From NCBI GenBank assembly GCA_047967505.1, contig CM106541.1: a stretch of 64,000 nucleotides of DNA, one strand, 5' to 3'. The notes beneath the pieces were generated by a model. The model did not search any database, was not told the DNA's origin, and saw only the letters and a program-made list of their open reading frames with translations. Of this stretch, positions 40,001 to 51,800 are shown piece after piece (position 1 is the first letter of the stretch; each line of letters opens with the position of its first letter). The translations under genes were made by a program, and so were the position numbers. Source of the DNA: Dipteris shenzhenensis (Eukaryota; Polypodiophyta; Polypodiopsida; Gleicheniales).

Positions 40001-42243
40001 TAAGCTCTACATAGAGTGGTATGTGATCCGAATCAAGAGACTTCGGGCCAAGTGAGAAATTGTGTATAAGATTGCAAGCTTCCAGATGAATCAATGCATA
40101 GTCAATTACACTAGCCCCCCCACTGGCAGGGAAACAAGTAGGGGAATTAGATTTTGGGAAAAGGGCTGTGCCATTTACCACCAACATGTGCATACCATTC
40201 ATCAAATGCTCCAATGCTGTACCATGTGCATTCACCACTTTATCCTTCGAGCATCTACACCAGCTGGGGTCAGTGTCTATCTCATGCTCCTTTATGTATT
40301 CTTGCTGTGTGGGATATTGAAATTGTGAGTCTCCTATGCGTGCATTTAGGTCCCCAATAAGCATAACATTTCCTTGTTTGCTGAACATTGCAATATCTAA
40401 GCATAGGTCCCCAAATGGCTGGGATGGGTCAATCTCATGCCTCTGGTAGAAGGGGGATTCTTTATGAGGAATGTAGCATCCTGCAATATACAATGGCAAA
40501 GGGCTTCCTTTTACCATAACCCATATGTAGCGCTTATGGATGTCATCTTTGACCATAGAGATCTTGTCGTGTATATGGTCTTTGTATATGCATGCTACCC
40601 CTCCTTGCCCTCGTAGGCCTGATTGCTTTTGCCAGACGGAGTGCACCAAATAGCCATCCATTTTAGGAATCCTGCGTATATCCCTTTCCCAAGTCTCTGC
40701 AAGAAAGATAATGTCTGCATCATGTAACACTTCATTCAGACCAGCTCCTTTATGCCAAGGAAAGCCTCTACAATTCCAAAACATGACTTTCAGCTTCTTT
40801 TGGGTCCCATAGGCTTCGCGTTCCTATTGAGCTTGTTCAGCTCCTTGCTCTCTTTCTTTGACTCGGGTCTCATACATACGTCTCCTTTCTTCTTGTTGCA
40901 TAGGGGTGCGGTCTTATGTCACGTAGAAAGGTGTTCCTTTTAAATAAATCCTGCTGCTGTCCAGGATGATTTCTCTCTTACGTGTGTCAAGCATTGTGCA
41001 AACAATTGCCCGATGACTTGAATTTTCATCCCTCTTTCTTCCTACCCGGTGTGCCCGAAAGACCACAACCTCTTGCATGGCAAAGTGCTCAGCAAAAAAG
41101 TCTTCTATGTCCTTTGCAAGTGAGAGAGGTGTTTCTTTTTCTTTTTCAGATAGACCCCGTAGGACAATATTTTGTGACCTTTTTTCTCTCTCTTTGTACT
41201 CATTGGCATCTATCCCTTCTTCTATTTTTTTTCCCTTTTCTATGTGTGCATTTGTCTGAGCATGCCCATTTACTACCTTACTTGCCCATGTCCCCGAGGT
41301 GCCTATATCTTGCTTGCAATCTAATTGAGGCTGTTGCGTCATATTTGCCCTCATATTTTCCAAGATCTGTTCCATTTCAGCAACTTTCTCCTCTTGGATA
41401 ACAGTCTTTTGCTCCAAGCTGGCTATGGAGCTCTCTTGCATGGCCACCCTTTGCTCCAAATCTGCATTTTTGTATTCTAGATGTTGGCATTTCAGTGAAA
41501 GCTGATGTATCTCCTGCTGTTGGCGGTCCATTGTGCCTTGCAAAGCTGTTAAAAATGTCCAGATTCCAGTTTCATTAGAGAAAGTGTCTACTGTGTCACC
41601 TTGAACTGACATGAATGGAGCTGTTAGAATGTTCCCTTGTGCAGGAATGAATGGGGCTGCCTGTCCATCTAAAATGATGGTGGGTGGCTCAGAAATTGCT
41701 GTCATTTGCAAAGCACTTGTTCTAGTTGGCGTTATAGATAGAGAGTTTTTCATACTGCCTCCAGAGCTCTTTGCCAAGGGAGTGGAATGTGCTGATATAC
41801 CACTCCTATTGATTCTTTTGTTGAGACTGGTGGAAGCCATGGTTGAGCCTGTGGCGCATCAAGAAACTGGCGATTGACAGCGCACGCACGATAAAAAACA
41901 GGTACAACAGGTATGAAAGTACCAGGAGGGATGAGGGGGTGCAAAAAGATCCTGACGGCCAACTGCGTTTGTGTTTTACCCCCCTTTCGAAGCTGATGGT
42001 GGCCTCAGATTTGCGACCTGAGTTGAAGAGATGTCTCAAACTTAAATCGCGAGTAGCGATTGCCACGCGCGACAGACAATAAGAGGAGCAGGTGTCCCGA
42101 ACATGGATGTAGATTACTGGCGCAAAAGGATCCTGACGGTCAACCGCGTTTGGGTTTTACCCCCCCATGCGGAGCTGTTGGTGCAGTCCAAATCGCCATC
42201 CAAGTTAAGCTAAGGGAGCTAGTGTTAGGAGAGGGAGGGGGGG

Positions 42244-42285
<42 letters not shown>

Positions 42286-42490
42286 GGGGGGATCTAGAAC
42301 TAAAAGAAAAAAAGAAAGGTTTATTAACGTCTATGAAAGCCCACAAAAGCCTACGAGACCAGAGATTGAAGTCAATGTGAAAGTAGGCCCCCTGTGGAGG
42401 AACTGGAGGTGTCTATCACACCCCCAAAAGACAAAAAAATAAAAAAATATTGGTGAACCTAGGAACCACTACAGGAAGTCACCGCTCATA

Positions 42491-42559
<69 letters not shown>

Positions 42560-44536
42560 AGAGTTAATCAAATCTTTGAATGAATTTTAGGGATGTTGCA
42601 TTATATGCATTGGGTGTTGGTGCATGTGGAAATGATACATGTGATCCAATAGATCTTGCTTATGTCTATAATCGTGATGGTCAAGATGCGATCAAGGTAC
42701 ACTAATAACCTTATCTGATTGTTTATGGAACCTAGATTAACGTCTGTTAAAATTTTTAGGCTGATGTTGGAATTGCTCAATGCCTTGACAGTCGAAAGAG
42801 ATGTGGAAGTCATTTAAATTATAGATGTAAAAATGATATAGGTGACCTTGTATGGTCACTTGTAAACTTGTATTTGCTTTATCCTTGTATGTTGTATAAC
42901 CTTTTCTATCAGATCTCTGTCTTGAAAGCTGTGTCCAATTTCGTTGATTTTATTTTTTGCTTTGTAGGTCTTACCAACATTTGCAATCTTGTTTGCATTC
43001 CGATTGCTTGATAATCTTGACACAATCCCTGGGCTCAAGTATATACTTTTCCTTATCCCCTTTTTTGGATCTGTAATGTGCATCTACTCATGAAATGTTT
43101 CTAAATGAGGTCTCATTTCTCATGCAGTTTTCTGCCAAATCTTCTATTACATGGCGAGCAATACCTGGAGATCTACAAGCCTCTTTCTACAAGTGGCCAA
43201 GTAAGAAGCCTTAAGCAAGTAATTGGGAGCTTGTTAATGCCTTAATTCAATAGTGCTGTCCTACATGATGAAAATGCTAGTATTTTATCCTTCTTACGCG
43301 ATGAAAGAATATGCAAGCTGCAAAGTATGAACTATAGTTCGGAATTCAAATACATCCACCAAATCTGAAAGGGTATCATCTTTATGTTGTTTTAAATATT
43401 TATATGAGCTCCTTCCCTCTATATAAGTAAGAAAAAGCGGGGGAATCTCTTATGGTAGAGTGATTGGCGTTTCAATCCAAACTTCCGGGTCAGTTTTGTC
43501 GTTTGGTCATGTGAGCTGAATTATCATGGCTATCAGAGAGATATGCATGTTATTATGGCTATTTGTTTCCTGAAGCATTCGTATGCCTCTTCAAGACCTT
43601 TTCCACTTTACATTCATATTGTCTTCTCAATTGTGTAATGTGTGTCATGAGTGTGTTCAAACCTCAAATCTTTCATGCCGATTGTGTTGTGCTAGTTGAG
43701 TGTTCTCTTGGCATCGTAGAGGTTCAAACGTTATTATGGCTTTTGGATAATATTGTTTCTTGAAGCAGTCATATGCCTCTTCAAGTTTTTTCCCAGTTTT
43801 GCATTTTGACATTGCCTTTAATGTTCGATTGAAATTCTTGTCATCTTAATATTTTAGAAGACCAATGTAGATTTGTATTCATGTACTCATGTTCATTGAT
43901 TTGTGTCATGAAGCAATTTAGCCTTTCCTTTAAGATCCAAAAACGGTTGTGCTTTTGGAGAAGGAATCTATCCTCGTGATTCTTGTGAACTGAACTGCAC
44001 TTCAAGGGGGGATTCTTGTTTTTTCTTAGATCTTAGACTTTCTCAATCTACCATAGGATTAGAGGATTAGAGGTTGATATTTAAAACGTGAACAACCTGA
44101 ATATAGTGGTTTACACATTATAAAAATGCCTCACATTGACTCAAACATTTCTGATTCGGCAAAATATGGAGTCATTTCTTCCCAATTCCATAGATTTTCC
44201 CGCCTTTGTACAACTAAGGAGTCTTTTATCACTCAATTAGTAATTTGATCACTTTACTATTACACAAGAGGTATAATCTAAGGAAAATAATGAAAAAAGT
44301 ATGCACAATCTTAGATATGAAGTCTTTTATGTATGGTGTATCGGCCTTAGTTATGTTTAGAATGATTGAACATAAGCTGAAAACAAAAAGCGAGGAGCTG
44401 AATAGCCCATTTTTCTTTTAGTTTCAAAAGAGAGTTTGATTGAGTATGCTTGTGCTTTCTAAGTTAGGAATGTAATTTTGCCTCTTTGTAGGAAGCGATA
44501 CATAAGGTAAAGGGTCCTTTGAGCTTTTTATGTTTT

Positions 44537-44567
<31 letters not shown>

Positions 44568-45791
44568 CGTTAATTCCAATTTTTTGGAAGATTTTGTTTT
44601 TTGTTTCTTGACTTGCTTGTTTATTTTTTATTAGTCACCTTCTCCCTTTCTTCTTTGTTTCTTGTTTTCTTTCTCTTTTGTTTATTTGACGTATTTTAGT
44701 AAGCACTGGGTTTGCCCAAGAGACTCCGCGGGTCTTTAGAAACCCAGTATAGCTGCTTATGCTTGGGCACTGATGACGACATAAGTGTTGCTTTGCTTGC
44801 TAAGTATGTTTTCCTCTTGTTTTTCATAAAATTTTTTGTTTACCTCTTTTTTATTCTCTTTCATTTTCCCTATTATTTTCTGTGTAGATTTTTGGTCTTT
44901 AGAACAACAAAAACTCTAAATTTGTATGATTGGACTTATTCTAGTCTTACAAAGGTATATTTTCTTTAAGATCCTTGTGATTTCTTTTATGTAGATGCAC
45001 TTCTAAACATAATGAAACACAAATGAAGTGGATGTACCCTTCCTTTAGCAAGGGAGGCTTAGAGCTGAACCCTAACTAGAAGGGAGAATACTTTAACCTT
45101 GTAGCATTCCCAGCTTAATCATGCTGAGTGTACATTACAGGCGAACTAAAGACACCCTAGCCTAACTTCCCATTAGTAAAACAAACACAACCCCCTCCTC
45201 AACCCCACTCACCCCCCCCCCCCCCCCAAAAGAGTGATGTAGGCCACAGAACTTTTAGCATGATAGCCAAAGGAATCTAGTAAATGTATTTGACATAGTA
45301 GACCCAGTCTATTGGTAGCACCAGAGAGGAGAAAGTTGCTGCAATTTATGCAGGGTCTGCATCCTTCTTGGCATCTGATGTAAGGGCCTATGAGCCCAAA
45401 ACATCGAGCAAGCTAACAAGCTTTTTTTTGAGCCACAGTATGCTAATGAACACAAGCAGACAAGCAGACTGTGGGCAGCGCTTATGGGAATGCGTTAGAG
45501 TCTGAAAACAAAAGTAGAATGCTTGAGTTGCATGAAAGAAGGGGCTATAACAGCTCTAGCTATGGACTTCATCACTAGGTTTCATTCTGCAGACAGAGGA
45601 TGGGACAACATCTATGTGGTGCTTAGCATGCTCATGAAGCAAGCCCACTTTATCCCTATCAAGACACGGTAATCAGCATCTCAGGCTGCCTAGCAGTTCA
45701 TTGGTCATGTCTTGTAGGCCCTATCTCCCTCTTGGTGGGTAGGTTTTTGATGTGGAACTCTCTTATCCCTCCTGCTTCCTTCACCTCCTTC

Positions 45792-45835
<44 letters not shown>

Positions 45836-48800
45836 CCCCCCTTTGTCTCACTCTGTTCTACTCTTCAATCCCCCTTCCTAATACAGAAATAATCATTCTT
45901 GGCATGGGTAATCCCCTTAGTCTCGTGCTAGACCAGGAGTATGAAAGACTGACATCACTGATCTTTAAACCGGCTGTCTTTGCCTTTGATCCTTGATACG
46001 AATTCTTCCCATGTAGCTTTGTAGAAGAGAGGAGGCCGCCTTCCTTTTCCTCCCCCTCATCAGTAGGTTGCTCTACCATATGGAAGTCCCCTCCTACTTT
46101 CAAGAGTCAGGTTGTGGCAACCAACTCCAAATTTCCCTGTCTAGGAGTGGGCCCACCAGCAACAGCCCCAGATAAGCCGACTGATTAGCTGATGTGCCAC
46201 ATTGGCTCCATGCCAGCAGTCAACTTGAATATACTGACCTAGCAGTAGACACGTGGATGGCATGTGGCTGCGAAGTAGGTGTACTTTGACCATGTAGATA
46301 TTGGGACAATCATGGGCCCCCATGGCATTGCCCTAGTGATTGCTCGTTGGCCTCTCCTCATATGGGGCCTTACACATGATCATCTTAAATCTAGATAGAT
46401 GTTTAGAAGGTGAAGCATTGAACATAAAATTTATGACCTTTTCTATTGTAAATATGTAGTTTTTAGAGACCATTCGGTAATAAGAGAGAGCAAAATGTTA
46501 CCAAAGGAATGAAGGGAGTCGAAGAATATTTTGATACTGCTGTGGCCAAGTCGCAATCAATAAGTGGGTTCCCACATTATTGTCTACATTAGCCACATCA
46601 TCTACCATGTGAGGAACTATTTTTCATATCACCAATAGAGCATAATTCATAAGGCTAGAAGTGATTAAGAGAGTATAGAAGTTTGAAAGAGGAACGGGAT
46701 TATAGAAATTGTATAGTGTTTTGTGTATCATTTGACTGGCCATGTGTAACTTGGAATCGAGAAAAGGGGGCACCCTTTGTAGAGTCTTGCCAACATCCAT
46801 AGCAGGATATGATATGGTGTACCTATCAGTTGACACCTGCCTTGATTGGTTACATGGTATCTTTCATCAGCATGTGTTTGGTGATTGATTTGATGTTGTA
46901 GTCACTTGCAAGAGACTCCACGGGTCTTTAGAAACCCAGTATAGCTGCTTATGCTTGGGCACTAACGACGACATAAGTGTTGCTTTGCTTGCTAAGTATG
47001 TCTTCCTTTTGTTTTTCATAAAAGTTTTTGTTTACCTCTTTTTTCTTCTCTTTCATTTTCTCTTTTATATTCTTTGTAGATTTTTTATCTTTAGAACAAC
47101 AAAAAATCTAAATTTGTATGATTGGACTTATTCTAGTCTTACAAAGGTATATTGTAGTCACTTGCATGCTATCTTAGAGTTCGTACAAAAAAGAAGCAAA
47201 AGGCATGCTGGACTTGGATTGGAATCTATGTTTATGGTCATGCTTTTGCCAAATTCATAAGTTTATTCTCACCAAAAAGGATTGTGACTTGTTAGGTGAC
47301 GTACAATAGTCGAATTTCACAGCTTCTTGATAAAGGTATTATTTGCTGGAAATTTAGTTCGTATCTTTGTTTAGTCAGGATAAGGGAGGGGGAACTTCGT
47401 GGGTATGCAACATATATATACAGAGAAACTAGAACAGGTAGTACAGGTAACATAACGTGGGTTTTGCTTGCTGGCAGAAAAAGCAGCTATTCTTGAGACA
47501 GAAAGTATTTGCAGGGACACTGAGAGCGGCGAAGCTATTTGCATGAGCAGGTATTCACAATTCAAAGAAAGGGAAAATTCTTCAGTAAGGGCTGTTTTGT
47601 AGGATTGTGCCATCGATCCCCATTTCCTTGTTGCATGGATAACTTTGTTGGTACGCGCAAGTATTTGCATTTTGTTACCAAAAATTCTGTGGAGATGAAA
47701 TAGAAAGCTGAAACACTTCAGATAAAGTATTTGCTTATGAATTTTGGTTTTGATGCAAACTGTGTATATCATTTGTGAATTGAGGTTCTGTTATTTGTGA
47801 GTAACACTATTGAGGAATGTCGTTCTTGATTTAGCATGCCTACCCTTGCTTGTTTCTGCATTGCGGGTGAAACCATAAACATTGTCTGAAATGTGGACAC
47901 CCGCATTGGTATATACAGCTTCCTGTGTACTTAAATATCTCACATTTTGTATGCTTTTGTGTAGCCTAGTCCTTGCTAATTCCTGAAGGACATCCTTGTA
48001 GAGAGTAGAATTCTTTAGGATACGAGATCATGTCTAGGGAAAGGCTGTTTTCTGGGAATTCATGAGAATCTACATGAATAGTCTAGCTTTTTTCTTTAGC
48101 AGTCAAAGAGCTATGCCGTTGTCAAGGAATTAAAGAGAAGCCATCATAGCAGAGCATGACTTTTAAGTGAGAACAAAACTCCTGATTGTGGAGGAATGAT
48201 AATGTTCGCCCCCCAAGAGATAAAGTGCTCCTTAGAAATCTTGACTTTGAGAGAGGCATAGATTCAATGTTGGACGATCCTCCAGTTCTTTGGGTGGAAT
48301 TGATGATGGAAAAACCTTGGATGTAGTGACAAAAACCACTGCAAGAGTGCAAGTGCAAAATTGGAGCCAATAAAACTGATGTAGGTAACTCTAGGAAAAC
48401 TGAAATAGCAGCTTTACAAAGTCATGTAAATACCAAGGGGTGGTCCTCCAAACAATTATACTCCCCCCACACAAAAAGAGGGTGTGGAGTTATGAAGATG
48501 GAGTGTGAGAAAGACGCAGATATGTCAATTTACTCCCTCAGTGGCCTATATGCAGTACACAGGATAGATCATCGGTTATTCATACTAAAATCTGCACAAT
48601 CTGCTTGTTGCTTGGAGTGATGACCTTTCACATTATGTCACCAAATTGGTACTTCTCCCAAGGCATAAAGAGGAATCTTTATTGCATTGACAATGGTCAA
48701 GAAAGTTGACTTTGGTTAACTAGAATAAGCTTTGTTTTACTTTTGCTTTGCATTGGTAAAAGAGAACTGTGGGAATGCCCACAAGGGACTAGGATTAGTC

Positions 48801-51800
48801 CAAGATTAGAATGCATACATTTGGCTAACCTCTAATGGGTTAAATTTTTGGTACAAAAAGGCCCTAAATTCAAGGGACAAGTGCCAAAAAGCAGGTCCTA
48901 CAAGGCAAAAATTTTTAAAAGGTGCCCCTACTTGTATGGGGGGACCTTTAATGTCCTTTAAAGGCACCCCACATGGGGGAAGAGCACTTTAATGATGGAG
49001 AAAAGCAGTTAAAGCTAGCTTTATTTAAAAAGTAGCCTAAAAAGCTGTTAACAACTTTATCTATAGCATGAATCTCTTTCCCCGCTATCTCGTTAGATCA
49101 ATCACGGGCGATGGCATTCGGTTGTTCCACCCAGCCAAATTCTCATGGATAGCAGATCGTCACATCTATTCGTTATTCCTTTCATACTTATCCATGAGAC
49201 CCTCATTTCCCTAGATAGTTCTCCTTGCCAAATGTCATCATTATAGCCTCTCCACTTGGTGCACCTTTTTACCCCTCTCTTGGGGCACATTAAAAACCAC
49301 TTGCCCCTTGGCATTATTGCACATTTAGGTGCACCTAGGCCTTAGCACTCAGAACTACCTAGTCAATGCCATTCCACCCTCACCTAGGACCTTGGCAGTT
49401 ACTTCTCTTGACCATTTCAATTACGCACATTAACTATTACAAAAGTTGGTCATCTAAGAGAAAATGCCCACCGATCTATCCAAGGTCATGCTATCTCGGC
49501 TAGAGCATAACAAAAGCAGGTTTGGCTTTTGTAAAAGCACAAGCTAGGTCAAGTCTATAAAAGAAGGGCCTGAAGGTTCGTAGATGGATGGAAGAAGCTT
49601 CATGCTCTTCTCAGAGCCAGTTGTACAAAGTATTTTCTATTGCAATAAAGACCTTCGCGGGGGTCCAACTCTTATTTCTGGGCCCTAGTGTTGCACGTGC
49701 TGCGTCTCCTTCTTCTCTCCCTCTATTATATCGCGAAGATCTTTGAGATAAGTGCTTCAATTCTGATTTTCAGATTTCAGTCTGTGTTCTCCAGTTTCTA
49801 TCATGAAGTTCTTGTGAAATATTGCAAAAGAAGCACATATGTGGTCCTAAAGTATTCCTTGATGGGACAAGCTAGCTATTCCAAGTTATTTTTCAGTTTT
49901 TGAGGATTCCAAGTTATTGTACACGATTGATATAGTCTCTATTATGGAACCTTTTTTCTGTGACCTATGTGGTCAAGGCTATGGACTATTTGTTTGGTCT
50001 CATCAAACTTTTGTATACATAGTACCAAGACAAAAAAATCTTGAAGTTATTATATCCAGTTTGTGGGTTTGAGCAGCTTATGCCAAAGAGGAGAAGTATC
50101 AGAGACTACTTGTATATATCTTTTATGAATTGAAGAGTTACATCAATGACAGATTCAAGATCAGACCCTATTTGAGGGTAGTATGTTCAAAGTTGGCAAG
50201 CTGATAGTCATGCACCTGATTTTACGATCTTCAATTAGGGAATTGAGTTATGATGAGTAATCATGATAATCAGTTATGTTCTAATGGAGGATGAGATGAT
50301 CAAGTATCAGATCCTTTATGGTGGAACTTGTGGTCATATTGACCAAGTATTTCAGTTTCAAGTTATATTATCTCAATTCCAGAGGAGTTTCAGTTATGAA
50401 ATTCAGTTTTGTTGTTTTCTTGTGGAGCATGACATGCTCAAGTACCAACTCTCTATATAACAGTATTGAATATGGTCATCATTGACCAAGTCAGGATTTT
50501 TATCATTCCATAGTTCCCTTATTGGGAATTGTGTATTGAATAAACAGAAGTTCTTATAAGGGCGTATGATACATTAAAGAACCAGTTTTTTTAAATGATG
50601 ACAGGATTTTATTTGGTCACTATTGGCCCAGTATTTTCTTTAGGATTCTATCATTCAATAGTTTCCATCAGAACTCTTATGGTTTCTCATGGATTATAAT
50701 GGCCAAAGCAACATAGTTTTTCAGTTCATTTGTCAGTTATATGTCCTTTTGGAAAGTTTGAGGATCCTCCAAGTTTATGTCTAACCAGCACGGTAAGTTT
50801 TTGGCTTTCCTTTGCAAGAAATTGGGCAGCTTGGAATGTTCATATGAGATAAAACAATGACGTTTATATCTGGAAATGTCTGCATTTAACCTCTGATGTT
50901 CAAGGTTGTAGGCACTAATGAAGAAGTCAAGTCTTCTCTTTTCCTGTCCCACGATGAAGCAAACAGAGCAGTAGTACATAAATCTTTATGATTAAATTGA
51001 AAATTATTTCTAGAGACCCATATGAACCATAGAGCATGGGCCCTTATTTGGAACCAAGGCTCATACCTTACTTTGCATGCATCACCTAGTAAGATAGCTT
51101 TCCAATTTACAGGTTCTCCACACTCAATCTGAATAAACTTCCATACTCTTTTGGCACGAGGGCAAGCAACAAATAAGTGAAAAACATCCTCCAAAGAGTC
51201 TAGGCATCTCATAAATTTGCCATCTCCCTTACCAATTCTGAGTCCTCTAGAATTAGACCACACTGCTTTGTGAAGAATAAGCCAAGCAAGGCAATACGTT
51301 TTCTTAGGTACATTCCTAGCCCGAATTTTGTGGAACCTGGCATACCATTTTGATCTATCATCTTTCAGTTTGCATCTAGCATTGAGGAATCTTAATAGAT
51401 CCTCCATGTCTGCAGTAGGTGTTGGTATAGGCAGTAAAGAGGAGCACCCTACGCAGCTGAATTCTTTGTGTAGGCAAAGGACCGAACCTCCCTTTCAACT
51501 TATCTCTCCCTTTCATAGATCCAATCTCTCCATGACCAGTCCCTGATGTTGGTTAGTTAGGGAAGATTCCCTTTTGATTTCATGCCACGTCTTCCATCTG
51601 AAAAGTTCTTTATTCCACAGCTGACCCCAAGATTGGATACCCTTCTTGAATAAGATGGCTGCCACTGTAAACTGTTCATCTGTCAATGTACATCTTCTGA
51701 ATATTGAAGACACCCAAACTGAGTCAATGGCCATAAATCCCTTGCCAGAGAATTGTAGGAAAGCTTTTGTTTCTTCAAATGCATTCCAGATAGACTTCCA

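Larger units (their letters stand above)
33532..42240 (-). mobile_element. Nearly full-length LINE, interrupted by a Gypsy insertion
   Basis: Minus-strand non-LTR retrotransposon. The parts in transcription order are: 5' UTR with two 181-bp monomers (42240-41841), ORF1 (41840-40914), ORF2 (40784-37488) and a short 3' UTR. That UTR is split by the Gypsy (37487-37449, then 33632-33554) and ends in a GAA/TTC microsatellite (33532-33553). Without the insertion it is about 4.9 kb. ORF2 has only two in-frame stops, so it is a fairly young copy. It sits in ECH2 intron 2, antisense to the gene. Confidence 0.88.
13928..42590 (+). other. ECH2 intron 2, 28.7 kb of nested transposons
   Basis: The intron runs from donor GTGAGA to acceptor TTTTAG. 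Its content is listed separately: CT microsatellites, Gypsy gag-protease remnant, plus-strand LTR element, Copia, LINE copies and tails, LINE RT remnant, large LINE and chromodomain Gypsy. The stretches 13928-14349, 14620-15400, 29150-30600, 31080-31640 and 31833-33530 hold nothing I can identify. Confidence 0.8.
43201..47295 (+). other. ECH2 intron 5, 4.1 kb
   Basis: 43201-44540 holds nothing I recognise. Then come a GA microsatellite, retroposon copy B, a C16 homopolymer (45212-45227), a Gypsy integrase fragment, a CT microsatellite, an unassigned stretch (45834-46895) and retroposon copy C. Confidence 0.8.
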
